From Lancefieldella parvula_C (GTDB taxonomy: Bacteria > Actinomycetota > Coriobacteriia > Coriobacteriales > Atopobiaceae): a stretch of DNA of 26,156 nucleotides. The stretch spans positions 1 through 26,156 of the forward strand of contig NZ_JRND01000010.1 of assembly GCF_000758945.1 (NCBI RefSeq). Reading direction: 5' to 3'. This document shows positions 6,696 to 15,067 of the stretch, one piece after another; positions within the stretch are counted from its first letter, which is position 1; each line of letters begins with the position of its first letter. A program made the translations under genes and the position numbers. The notes under the pieces are model-generated. The model was given only the letters and a program-made list of their open reading frames with translations. It was not told the origin of the DNA and did not search any database.

Positions 6696-7724
6696 GTGGC
6701 TAATCATTTTCGCACTGATGAGCAACAGGAGTCCTCGTTTGATGATCGTTTTGAGGTAATTTCTCAGGATGATTTTAACCAGCTTGACCAGCAAGATGTT
6801 GTAGCTGATCAAGTTGAAACCCAGGACTTTTCTGCTGATGTGCCAGTGGCCCAGGCTGCTGATCCTGCAGCACCTGTATCTGATCCGTTTGCTTCCGGCG
6901 CTGAAGCTGTGCATGTAGTTACCGCTGAGCAGCAAAATAACCCTGAGCAGGCACCTCTTGATCGTGCAAAGTTTTTTGCAGATCTAGCTCAAGATGCACC
7001 TAAGGTAGAGCGCACTGGTACTCCAACCATTTCTTTTAAGAACGCTTCACTGGTGTATCCATCACAGCCAAACCGTCCAGCACTAGATAACATCAGCACT
7101 GACATCTATCCAGGTGAGTTTGTCTTTGTTGTTGGACACTCTGGTTCTGGCAAGTCTTCTCTCTTGCGTCTTATCACGCGTGAGCAGAAGGCAACTCACG
7201 GACAGGTTATTGTTGCTGGTCAGGACCTTACGCGTATGCGTAACTCCAAGGTTCCTTATCTGCGTCGTCAGATTGGTACCGTCTTCCAGGACTTTAAGCT
7301 TCTGCCCGATAAGACCGTCTATGAGAACGTTTCCTTTGCACTTGAGTGCATTGGCAAGCCTCGTCCTGTTATTGATATTCAGGTTCCAGAGGTTCTTCGT
7401 CTGGTAGGCCTTGGTCAAAAGATGAGCGCTTACCCAGATCAGCTATCCGGTGGTGAGCAGCAGCGTGTTTCTGTTGCTCGTGCAATGGTTAATCGCCCAC
7501 CACTGCTTATCTGCGACGAGCCTACGGGTAACTTGGACCCAGCAATTTCTTTGGGCATCATGAAGCTTCTTGACCGCATTAATCGTGCGGGCACTACGGT
7601 TGTAATGGCAACACACGATCGCGAGATGGTTGACTCTATGCGCAAGCGCGTTATTGCACTTGAGGCTGGTCACATTGTTCGCGACCAGGAGAAGGGAGGC
7701 TATGGCTACTATGGGGCTCTCTAA
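6696..7724 (+). CDS. ftsE: Cell-division ABC ATPase FtsE with long N-terminal extension
   Basis: A 342-residue ABC-type ATPase that partners FtsX at the septum to activate peptidoglycan hydrolases. Seen in order: Walker A GHSGSGKSS (147-155), Q-loop near FQDFKLLPDKTVYENV (the F-K-L-L pattern typical of FtsE), signature LSGGEQQ (250-256), Walker B LLICDEP (270-276) and H-loop H307. FtsE is usually about 230 residues. Here some 110 extra N-terminal residues are acidic and rich in Gln, Asp, Ala and Pro, and look disordered. The GTG start at 6696 follows AAAAGGAG. FtsX overlaps its 3' end by 23 bases. Confidence 0.95.
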   Translation: MANHFRTDEQQESSFDDRFEVISQDDFNQLDQQDVVADQVETQDFSADVPVAQAADPAAPVSDPFASGAEAVHVVTAEQQNNPEQAPLDRAKFFADLAQDAPKVERTGTPTISFKNASLVYPSQPNRPALDNISTDIYPGEFVFVVGHSGSGKSSLLRLITREQKATHGQVIVAGQDLTRMRNSKVPYLRRQIGTVFQDFKLLPDKTVYENVSFALECIGKPRPVIDIQVPEVLRLVGLGQKMSAYPDQLSGGEQQRVSVARAMVNRPPLLICDEPTGNLDPAISLGIMKLLDRINRAGTTVVMATHDREMVDSMRKRVIALEAGHIVRDQEKGGYGYYGAL

Positions 7725-8637
7725 TTTTGGATATTCTCTGCATGAGGCCGGAAGCCACTTTAGAAGGAACTGGTCTACCGCTCTTGGTGCAATCGTAACC
7801 ATCTTCTTATCACTATTTATCATCGGCCTGTTTATTCTTGGCTCCGCTCTTATCGAGAACATGGTAGGAAGTGTCGAGAACCGCGTTACTATCCAGGCAT
7901 TTCTTTCGGATGACGCAGATCAGGCCGCAGTAACCGCTTTCCAGCAAGAGGTTCAAGGCTGGGATACGGTTGAGTCTGTAACCTATAAGAGCAAAGAGCA
8001 GGCTCTTGAGGAGTACCGCACCACCATGAGTTATCGCAATGCTTCTGATGCGGTTTCTGCTCTTGATGGCCAGAATCCAATTCCTGCATCTCTTGTGATC
8101 AAACTCAAGGATCCTAAGGATGTTCAAGACGTTGCCCAGCGTATTGCCTCTTCATCATCTTTTGCAGCTATTGCGGACAATAAGAGCAATCCATCTGGCG
8201 ATGTTCAGTATGGTCGCGAGACCGTTGAGCGTCTGTTTAGCGTAACAGCATACATTCGTATTGGCGCTATTGGCCTTGTCGGACTTCTGGTGTTTGTTGC
8301 CTTTGTCTTTATTAACAACACCATTCGCCTTGCTATTAATGCTCGTCGTCGTGAGATTGCCATCATGCGTCTGGTTGGCGCATCTAACGGCTTTATTCGC
8401 GGACCATTCCTTATGGAAGGCGTGCTTGAGGCTCTTATCGGTGCTCTTCTCGCCATTGTCGTTTTGGTTGTTGGAGCCCACATGCTTCTCCCGGTTATGG
8501 CAGAAAGCATGACCTTCTTGACCTTTGCTATTCCAACAACGGTCATGCTGGGTATGAGTGGCCTTCTGTTGCTCTTAGGTTTGCTTTTGGGACTCTTTGG
8601 CTCTGCTATTGCTATGGGCCGCTATCTGAAGGCATAG
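7702..8637 (+). CDS. ftsX: Cell-division membrane protein FtsX
   Basis: A 311-residue FtsX with the family layout. One N-terminal TM helix (about 22-46) is followed by an extracellular domain of about 150 residues, then three closely spaced TM helices in the C-terminal half (from about 200). Conserved segments include the early NRVTIQAFL stretch and ARRREIAIMRLVGAS before the last helices. The ATG at 7702 follows AGGAG and GGGAGG inside the end of ftsE, so the two are translationally coupled. An ATG at 7711 is an equally possible start. The far upstream ATG (7630) lies deep in ftsE and is rejected. Stop codon is TAG. Confidence 0.94.
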   Translation: MATMGLSNFGYSLHEAGSHFRRNWSTALGAIVTIFLSLFIIGLFILGSALIENMVGSVENRVTIQAFLSDDADQAAVTAFQQEVQGWDTVESVTYKSKEQALEEYRTTMSYRNASDAVSALDGQNPIPASLVIKLKDPKDVQDVAQRIASSSSFAAIADNKSNPSGDVQYGRETVERLFSVTAYIRIGAIGLVGLLVFVAFVFINNTIRLAINARRREIAIMRLVGASNGFIRGPFLMEGVLEALIGALLAIVVLVVGAHMLLPVMAESMTFLTFAIPTTVMLGMSGLLLLLGLLLGLFGSAIAMGRYLKA

Positions 8638-8715
8638 CAACTAAGCAACCTGGTACTTCAATTGTCAAAGTGAAGTATCAATTAAGAAAGTTTTTTGCAT
8701 AAAGATTGCAAGGTA

Positions 8716-8748
8716 AGACCTCGTGAATACCGTTCACGGGGTCTTTTT
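8716..8748 (+). terminator. Intrinsic terminator after ftsEX
   Basis: A 12-bp stem (8716-8727 with 8733-8744, one T-G pair) with a 5-nt loop, followed by TTTTT. Confidence 0.9.
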
Positions 8749-8834
8749 GCGTTAAACGGTATTTACCAATTTGCAGGTAGAATGATATTTTTAAGGGTGA
8801 ATTGTTAGGCCACGTACTTGAATAGGGGCCAAGT

Positions 8835-9683
8835 ATGGAGACCAACCTGCACAAATTCCAGGCTTTTACTTCCGCGGCATATCACAGTAGCTTTACGGTG
8901 GCGGCAGAAGAGCTGGGATGCACTCAGTCGTCTATTAGTCGCATGGTGGCAAGTCTAGAAAAAGAGTGGGATGTCCGCTTGTTTAACAGGCATGGTGGCT
9001 ATGTAAGTCTGACTCCTGAGGGAAAGACGCTTTTGCCTGTTGCAGAAGAGGTGTGCCAGGCATACAGCAAGTTGAGCAATCAAGTGAATCGCGTCAGTGC
9101 CATTGAGATGGGCAACCTTGTTATTGCGGCGCCTTCGAGCTTTCTTTCACGAGCACTGCCTGGCCATCTGAAGAAGTACATGACTGACCATCCAAACATC
9201 AAAGTTGAAGTTATCGAATGCACCTACGGCGAAGCCCTGCGTCTTATTAGCAAGGGTAAAGTGGATATTAGTTTTACTATGACCCGCGCAACTGAGCAGG
9301 GATTTACTTCAACTTTATTTGATCATGATGAGGTTATTGTTGTTTCTCAAAAGGGACATTACGAGAAGGACCTTGAGACAATTCCTGTTAAGCGTCTTAT
9401 TGAAGAGCCCTTTATTGTTGATATTGAGACGGCTCCTCTGCTTCAGAAGCAACTCAAAAACGCACGCATGACGTTTGCGTCATCGGATTCATTCACCATT
9501 ATGTCCATGGTAGAGTCAGGTCTTGGTGTAAGTTTGTTGCCACTTGAGGCAACAAAAGGTACAAATTTTGATATTGACGTACATCATCTGGAGACTCCCG
9601 TACATCGTAATGTCTTTATTACACATCGTGTAAAAGGCGAGATGTCGCGTACTACAGAAGAGTTTTTAAAGTATTTGAGTTAA
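8835..9683 (+). CDS. LysR-family transcriptional regulator
   Basis: A 282-residue LysR regulator. The N-terminal winged HTH (about 5-65) shows the family pattern FTVAAEELGCTQSSISRMVASLEKEWDVRLFNR. The C-terminal part is the periplasmic-binding-like inducer domain. A weak ribosome site (AGGGG) lies seven bases before the ATG. It is encoded just upstream of, and in the same direction as, an APC permease and an amidohydrolase, and probably controls them. A palindrome ATAACTGTTAT at 9726-9736 in the gap downstream fits the T-N-A style of LysR boxes. The inducer is unknown. Confidence 0.92.
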   Translation: METNLHKFQAFTSAAYHSSFTVAAEELGCTQSSISRMVASLEKEWDVRLFNRHGGYVSLTPEGKTLLPVAEEVCQAYSKLSNQVNRVSAIEMGNLVIAAPSSFLSRALPGHLKKYMTDHPNIKVEVIECTYGEALRLISKGKVDISFTMTRATEQGFTSTLFDHDEVIVVSQKGHYEKDLETIPVKRLIEEPFIVDIETAPLLQKQLKNARMTFASSDSFTIMSMVESGLGVSLLPLEATKGTNFDIDVHHLETPVHRNVFITHRVKGEMSRTTEEFLKYLS

Positions 9684-9725
9684 AGATTGATGCATAGTTG
9701 TGTACGTTAACTATTTGAAAATTGC

Positions 9726-9736
9726 ATAACTGTTAT
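9726..9736. promoter_or_regulatory. Candidate LysR box upstream of the permease
   Basis: ATAAC-T-GTTAT is a perfect 5+1+5 palindrome in the 224-base gap between the LysR gene and the permease. LysR proteins typically bind short imperfect palindromes upstream of the target. No footprint evidence is possible here. Confidence 0.3.
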
Positions 9737-9811
9737 TAGATTTTGGTAAAGATGTAAAAAGATTTAACTACCGCTCGCGGTTGTAGCCTTTACGCTTACG
9801 GGTTTATCTGA

Positions 9812-9837
9812 CGCCCAGAGGGCGCTACTTCTTTTTT
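9812..9837 (+). terminator. Weak hairpin with T-run in the lysR-permease gap
   Basis: CGCCC (9812-9816) and GGGCG (9820-9824) form a short stem with a three-base loop. A run of six T begins at 9832, separated from the stem by a few bases. It may terminate the regulator transcript or act as a leader hairpin for the permease. Confidence 0.35.
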
Positions 9838-9907
9838 CAAATGGCTTCAGATGCAAACATAGTCTCATCAAGTTCTTCGTCCGAGTAATTACGGGAAGGA
9901 GTGGGAC

Positions 9908-11350
9908 ATGGCAGAAAATGCCGAGGCACCTGAGATGCAAAAGTCGTTGAGTCTATTCAACTTCTTTACCATCGGATTTGGTGCGATCATTGGTACCGGA
10001 TGGGTGCTCCTGGTAGGCGACTGGATGGTTCTTGGTGGAGGACCATTCCCCGCGATGATTGCATTCGCAATTGGCGCAATTTTCCTTGTACCAATTGGAT
10101 GTGTTTTTGGCGAGCTTACTGCTGCTATTCCAATTTCTGGTGGCATCATTGAGTACGTCGACAGGACATTCGGCCGCCCAATGGGCTTCTTTACCGGCTG
10201 GATGCTCCTTCTGGGTAACGCTCCACTGTGCCCTTGGGAGGCAATTGCTATTTCCACGCTTCTCACCGACCGCTTTGGTGCATTCCCTATTCTTTCTTGG
10301 CTGAGGTCCGTTAAGCTCTACACCATTCTTGGTGCAGATGTTTACCTGTGGCCAACAGTCATCGCTCTCTGCTTTGCTATCCTGGTCATCTTCCTTAACT
10401 TTAAGGGCGCTGGCGCAGCAGCTAAGCTTTCGAGCTTCCTTACCAAGGCCCTGCTGACTGGTATGATCCTTGCAATGGTTATCTCCTTTGCAACTGGTTC
10501 TCCAAGTAACGGCCTCCCCGTCTTCTCCCAGGCAACTGAGGTTGCAGGTGGCGAGGGCACAAAGGCTACCAGCTTCTTTGGTGGCATCATTGCAGTACTT
10601 GTTATGACTCCATTCTTCTACGCTGGCTTTGACACCATTCCACAGCAGGCAGAAGAGGCTTCTGCTGACCTTGATTGGAAGAAGTTTGGCATCATTCCTG
10701 CACTTGCACTTATGGCATCTGGTATCTTCTATCTCATCTGCATCTATGCATTCGGAACCATGATTGACTGGCACGAGTTTGTTAAGTCTTCTGTTCCTGC
10801 ACTTGCAGTTCTCGAGCGCATCAACCTGTTCTTCTACATTGCAATGCTCATCATTGCAACGCTTGGACCTCTGGGCCCAATGAACTCCTTCTTTGGTGCT
10901 TCAACTCGTTTGATGCTCGCTCTTGGTCGTAAGAAGATGCTCCCAGAGGCATTCGCAAAGATTGACCCTAAGTCTGGCGCACCTCTGACTGCAAACATGT
11001 TCATGGCTGGCCTGACCCTTGTTGGTCCATTCCTCGGCCGCAACATGCTTGTTCCTCTGACCAACGTTGCTTCTCTTGGCTTCATCTTCGCATGCACCAT
11101 GGCTGGCGTTGCCTGCCTGCGCCTGCGTCAGACCGAGCCAGACCTGCCTCGTCCTTACAAGGTCAACGGTGGTATCGCAGGTATCCTTGCTGCAATTCTT
11201 GCTGGCAGCATCATCATCGGTCTGATGGTTGTTCCTTTCAGTCCTGCAGCACTGAAGCCAGTTGAGTGGATCATCACCATTTCTTGGATTGTTATTGGTA
11301 TGGCCATCTTCATGATCTTTGGTCGTCAGTCTGAGAAGGCAGCAGCATAA
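9908..11350 (+). CDS. APC-family amino-acid/amine permease
   Basis: A 480-residue integral membrane protein with about 12 TM helices and the APC fold. The first helix has the family-type unwound stretch FGAIIGTGW (24-32), and GGIIEYVDRTFGRP follows helix 2. A C-terminal LRLRQTEPDLPRPYKV loop is typical of APC transporters. Such permeases take up amino acids, amines or peptide-derived compounds by ion coupling or exchange. AAGGAG precedes the ATG. It sits between a LysR regulator and a metal-dependent amidohydrolase, which suggests import of a compound the hydrolase then cleaves. The substrate cannot be assigned. Confidence 0.9.
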   Translation: MAENAEAPEMQKSLSLFNFFTIGFGAIIGTGWVLLVGDWMVLGGGPFPAMIAFAIGAIFLVPIGCVFGELTAAIPISGGIIEYVDRTFGRPMGFFTGWMLLLGNAPLCPWEAIAISTLLTDRFGAFPILSWLRSVKLYTILGADVYLWPTVIALCFAILVIFLNFKGAGAAAKLSSFLTKALLTGMILAMVISFATGSPSNGLPVFSQATEVAGGEGTKATSFFGGIIAVLVMTPFFYAGFDTIPQQAEEASADLDWKKFGIIPALALMASGIFYLICIYAFGTMIDWHEFVKSSVPALAVLERINLFFYIAMLIIATLGPLGPMNSFFGASTRLMLALGRKKMLPEAFAKIDPKSGAPLTANMFMAGLTLVGPFLGRNMLVPLTNVASLGFIFACTMAGVACLRLRQTEPDLPRPYKVNGGIAGILAAILAGSIIIGLMVVPFSPAALKPVEWIITISWIVIGMAIFMIFGRQSEKAAA

Positions 11351-11421
11351 GTTGCTTGCAAGCTCTAAAGGTTTCATCGGTACGTTGAACTAAGCACGTT
11401 ATTTGTTTCTTTAGTTTGGAT

Positions 11422-11452
11422 TTTTTGCGCCCAAAAAGGGTGGGCGCAAAAA
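11422..11452. other. Perfect 11-bp inverted repeat between permease and hydrolase
   Basis: TTTTTGCGCCC (11422-11432) and GGGCGCAAAAA (11442-11452) pair perfectly around a nine-base loop. The U/A order is the reverse of an intrinsic terminator (U on the 5' side, A on the 3' side, on both strands). It is thus more likely an mRNA hairpin or protein site between two cotranscribed genes. Confidence 0.6.
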
Positions 11453-11486
11453 GATAGTATTTATCATTTACTAGAGGGGGAAAGAA

Positions 11487-12734
11487 ATGAGTAAGATTGC
11501 TTTTGTAGGCGGAAAGCTCGTTGACGGCACTGGCGCCGCTCCTGTTGAGGATTCTCTTGTCCTCGTAGACGACAAGAAGATCGCTTATGCTGGTCCTCGC
11601 ACTGAGGTTCCAGAGGGCTATGAGGTCCGTGACATCCAGGGCCGCACCATTATGCCAGGTCTTATCGATACCCACCTGCACTTCTCCGGCAACCTAACCG
11701 ACAACGATAACGACTGGGTTATCGAGTCCGTTGCTCAGAAGCAGGCATGCGCAGTCAAGCAGTCCTGGGACGCTCTCTCCCATGGTCTTACCACCGTCTG
11801 CGAGATTGGCCGCAATGGTATCGCAATTCGTGACCTCGTCAACATGGGCGTCATGGAGGGACCACGTATCTTCGCTACCGGCCTTGGCTTCTGCCGCGTT
11901 GCTGGTCACGGTGACTGCCACCAGCTCCCACAGGAGATCTCCAAGAATGGTCACCCATGGGGCGACCAGGTAGACGGTCCTTGGGATCTTCGTAAGGCAG
12001 TTCGTCGTCGTCTTCGTGAGAACCCAGACGCAATCAAGATTTGGGCAACCGGTGGCGGCATTTGGCACTGGGACTCCGGTCGCGATCAGCACTACTGCTA
12101 CGAGGAGATCAAGGCAGTTTGCGACGAGGCAGCAATGGTTGGCATTCCTGTTTGGTCACACTCCTACAACAGCTTCTCCGCAGCTTATGACTCCGTCCGT
12201 TGCGGCTGCGAGCAGATGATTCACGGCTTCGAGCTTGACGCAAAGACCATGGATCTTATGTGCGAGCAGGGCACCTTCTTCACTCCTACCATCGGCTTCC
12301 TGCCAACTTGGTACGGAACTTATCCACCAGAGTGGACTCCAGAGCTTGACGCATTCCCAGGCGATACCGTCGTTGAGAAGGGCCTCAACCGTACATACGA
12401 GAACCTCCGTGCTGCTAACGAGCGCGGCGTCACTCTCACCATCGGCTCCGACTCCTTCAGCTTCGTAACTCCTTACGGCTGGGTCACCATCGACGAGATG
12501 TATGACTTCGTTGAGAAGGCTGGCGTCACCATTCTTGAGACCATCAAGGCTGCTACCCTTAACGGCGCTAAGATGGTTCACCACGAGGATGAGTTTGGCT
12601 CCCTCGAGGCTGGCAAGCTTGCTGACCTCCTGGTTGTCAAGGGCGACGTTGCTGCTAACATCCGCGACCTTACCCCAGATAACATGGAAGTTATCATGAA
12701 GGAAGGCAGCGAGGTTATTCGCGGCACCTTCTAA
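11487..12734 (+). CDS. Metal-dependent amidohydrolase, imidazolonepropionase/prolidase-like
   Basis: A 415-residue amidohydrolase-superfamily enzyme (TIM barrel with a split beta-sandwich). Metal ligands expected in the family are visible: H63 and H65 in THLHF, K184 in IKIWATGG (likely carboxylated), H225 in WSHSYN, H246 in MIHGFEL and D322 in TIGSDSF. This ligand set matches binuclear hydrolases that cleave N-acyl amino acids, Xaa-Pro-type dipeptides or cyclic amides. GAGGGGG precedes the ATG. It lies downstream of the APC permease, and a long perfect terminator follows, so permease and hydrolase probably form one catabolic unit. The substrate is not determinable from sequence. Confidence 0.9.
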   Translation: MSKIAFVGGKLVDGTGAAPVEDSLVLVDDKKIAYAGPRTEVPEGYEVRDIQGRTIMPGLIDTHLHFSGNLTDNDNDWVIESVAQKQACAVKQSWDALSHGLTTVCEIGRNGIAIRDLVNMGVMEGPRIFATGLGFCRVAGHGDCHQLPQEISKNGHPWGDQVDGPWDLRKAVRRRLRENPDAIKIWATGGGIWHWDSGRDQHYCYEEIKAVCDEAAMVGIPVWSHSYNSFSAAYDSVRCGCEQMIHGFELDAKTMDLMCEQGTFFTPTIGFLPTWYGTYPPEWTPELDAFPGDTVVEKGLNRTYENLRAANERGVTLTIGSDSFSFVTPYGWVTIDEMYDFVEKAGVTILETIKAATLNGAKMVHHEDEFGSLEAGKLADLLVVKGDVAANIRDLTPDNMEVIMKEGSEVIRGTF

Positions 12735-12755
12735 GAGGTAAACCAATCCCTTCTG

Positions 12756-12791
12756 GAGCCCCTATGCAGTCTCTGCATAGGGGCTCTTTTT
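12756..12791 (+). terminator. Strong intrinsic terminator after amidohydrolase
   Basis: A 14-bp perfect stem (12756-12769 with 12773-12786), loop of three bases, followed by TTTTT. Confidence 0.95.
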
Positions 12792-12805
12792 GTGTGTGCA
12801 GGGAT

Positions 12806-12817
12806 GGCGAGAAACCC
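12806..12817 (+). repeat. Dispersed repeat GGCGAGAARYYC, copy 3
   Basis: Reads GGCGAGAAACCC. The 19-base word TGGCGAGAAACCCGTTGAG at 12805-12823 recurs exactly at 25023-25041. It lies just after a terminator, in the gap before rnr, where a second copy faces it on the other strand. Confidence 0.65.
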
Positions 12818-12862
12818 GTTGAGGGCCGCGACAACCCGTCGATATGCTCAGCGGGGTCCTTG

Positions 12863-12874
12863 GAACTTCTCGCC
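12863..12874 (-). repeat. Dispersed repeat GGCGAGAARYYC, copy 4
   Basis: Reads GGCGAGAAGTTC on the minus strand, 45 bases after copy 3 and in opposite orientation. The extended form GGCGAGAAGTTC recurs at 16549-16560. Confidence 0.6.
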
Positions 12875-12973
12875 TTATCTGGACATCGTCTATCACAAGG
12901 CACTTTAGGGTACATATCAGAAGATTCATTGGGTCAGCGCAAAAGGCGCTGGCTTCTACCTACAGGAGGATTT

Positions 12974-14986
12974 TTGGCTAGAAAACGCATACATAAAGGA
13001 AACCGTCGTCAGGGACGTGCAAAAGTCTCAAAGCGACCATCGGCGTTGCTTACAGGCACGCTGAGTCTTTCTCGCCCAGGAGTTGCTACCGTAAGCACCC
13101 CTGAGGGTACGTATGCGCTGGCCAAGCACGGGATTCATGAGGCAATGCATGGAGACGAGGTCCAGGTTTCGCTTGTCTCGGCCAAGGGAAAGACTCCTCT
13201 GGCAAACGTGCGTTTTGTGCTTACGCGAGCTACTCAGACGTTTTTGGGCATCTACCACGACGCCGGTCCACTTGGCGCTGTGGTGCCGCTGGATAGTCGC
13301 ATCCAGCGAGATTTCTTTGTGCTTCCAGAAGACCCTTCTGTAGGACGTCATTACGTTTTTGAGGGCGACGTGGTTGTCGCGCGCATTACAGAGTATCCAA
13401 CACGTAAAAGCGCTGCTGTAGTAACTATCGAGCGCCGCGTGGGATCAGCCGAAGATCTGGACATGAACGTTGAGGCAACTATTGCTTCGTATGGTTTGGC
13501 AACGGAATTTCCTATCAAGGCATTGAGACAAGCCGAGAAAATCTCCGTTGACGCAGATAAAGCCCTTGCAGAAGACGCTTCAAGACACGATTTGCGAGAA
13601 GAGCTGTGCATCACCGTAGACCCCGCAGATGCTAAAGATTTTGATGACGCCGTTGGTGCGCGCAAGCTTGAAGATGGCGGCTTTGAGCTGTGGGTTCATA
13701 TTGCAGACGTGGCTCACTACGTAAAATGGGATTCTCCCATTGACCTGGAAGCTCGCATGCGCACCTGCTCGGCATATTTAGTGGACCGCGTGTTGCCCAT
13801 GTTGCCAGAAAAGCTCTGCAATGACGTGTGTTCTCTGCGACCAGCTGAAGATAGGCTGGCCATGTCGGTAAAGATGAAGCTGAGCAGCTCGGGCAAGATT
13901 CTTGGCGCAACTGCTATGAATTCCGTCATTCGCTCACGAGCAAGACTCAGCTACGACCAGGTAGATAGCTATCTGCAAGGAGACGCTACAGCACTTGACT
14001 CAGCTGTGCCTGAGGACGATGCCGGCGCAATCAAAGAAATGATTGGCGTTCTCAATCAAATCCGAGCACTGAGAGAAGAGATTCGCGAGAAACGCGGCTC
14101 AGTAGATTTTGAAAGCGTAGAGACGCGCGTAGTGCTTGACCAGGATAACAAGCCTATTGGCGTGTCGGTGCGCGAGCGCACTCAAGCAACGGGGCTCATT
14201 GAGGAAGCAATGCTTGCAGCCAATGAGAGCGTCGCGCACATGCTCAGCCAGCATGACCTGGAGTCGGCGTATCGCGTGCATGAGCAGCCTTCTCCAGAGT
14301 CACTTAAGCTTGCCGTTACTCCGCTTGTAGCGATGGGCGCACTTGAGCCAGATGTTGCATCACGCATTGCCATTGGCGATCAGACGGCATTGCAAGAAGC
14401 GCTGGAGTCAGTCCACGGCACACGTTATTCTCGTGTGGTAAATGCGCAGCTGCTTAGAGCCCAAAAACGAGCTATCTATCTGCCAACAAACCAGGGGCAC
14501 TTTGCCCTAGGGGCGGATGCGTACTGCCACTTTACCTCGCCAATCAGGCGCTATCCCGACGTGATAGTTCATCGCGCACTCAAGCGTCTGCTTCGCGGTC
14601 AGACGGCGTCTCATGCAGAGCTCAGCGCCCTTCCAGATATCTGCAGCACCTGCTCTGAGCAGGAGCGCAAGGCAGACGCAGCAGCTCGTGCGACGCAAAA
14701 GATCAAGCTGGCTGAGTACTATCAGAGCCGTCTGGGAGAAGAAACGTGGGGAACCATTGACGGCTGCGAGCGCTTTGGCCTGTTCATTACGATAGATGAT
14801 ACCTACGCTGACGGGCTTCTCGCCGTGAGGGATTTGGGTCACGAATGGTACGTGTATGATCAGGAGACTCTGGCGCTGATAGGGGAATCAACAGGCAAAA
14901 CGTATCGCATTGGTGGACGTGTGCGCGTGAAGATTTCTGGCGTAAATGTGGCTCGTGGTCAGATTGATTTGGCACTTGTGGAATAA
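12974..14986 (+). CDS. rnr: Ribonuclease R (RNB-family 3'-5' exoribonuclease)
   Basis: About 670 residues. A basic N-terminal tail is followed by a cold-shock OB region, the central RNB catalytic domain and a C-terminal S1 domain. Metal-binding aspartates lie in the motif at 216-225 (D216, D219, D222, D224, D225 in TVDPADAKDFDDAV). The start is probably a TTG at 12974, four bases after AGGAGG. The upstream ATG at 12764 lies inside a terminator and the N-terminal extension it would add is not family-like. RNase R degrades structured RNA and acts with tmRNA-SmpB on nonstop transcripts. smpB and ssrA lie downstream, matching the known rnr-smpB-ssrA association. Confidence 0.93.
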   Translation: MARKRIHKGNRRQGRAKVSKRPSALLTGTLSLSRPGVATVSTPEGTYALAKHGIHEAMHGDEVQVSLVSAKGKTPLANVRFVLTRATQTFLGIYHDAGPLGAVVPLDSRIQRDFFVLPEDPSVGRHYVFEGDVVVARITEYPTRKSAAVVTIERRVGSAEDLDMNVEATIASYGLATEFPIKALRQAEKISVDADKALAEDASRHDLREELCITVDPADAKDFDDAVGARKLEDGGFELWVHIADVAHYVKWDSPIDLEARMRTCSAYLVDRVLPMLPEKLCNDVCSLRPAEDRLAMSVKMKLSSSGKILGATAMNSVIRSRARLSYDQVDSYLQGDATALDSAVPEDDAGAIKEMIGVLNQIRALREEIREKRGSVDFESVETRVVLDQDNKPIGVSVRERTQATGLIEEAMLAANESVAHMLSQHDLESAYRVHEQPSPESLKLAVTPLVAMGALEPDVASRIAIGDQTALQEALESVHGTRYSRVVNAQLLRAQKRAIYLPTNQGHFALGADAYCHFTSPIRRYPDVIVHRALKRLLRGQTASHAELSALPDICSTCSEQERKADAAARATQKIKLAEYYQSRLGEETWGTIDGCERFGLFITIDDTYADGLLAVRDLGHEWYVYDQETLALIGESTGKTYRIGGRVRVKISGVNVARGQIDLALVE

Positions 14987-15067
14987 TAAGCACGTAGATT
15001 ACGTGCGGGTTTATGAAGCGCCCGCACAGATGATTGCATGATTGATATTGAATGATAGGTGAGTAAG

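Noticed and set aside
12764..12973. Long N-terminal extension of RNase R
   Set aside because: The upstream ATG lies within a strong terminator and the extra residues look random. AGGAGG supports TTG 12974.
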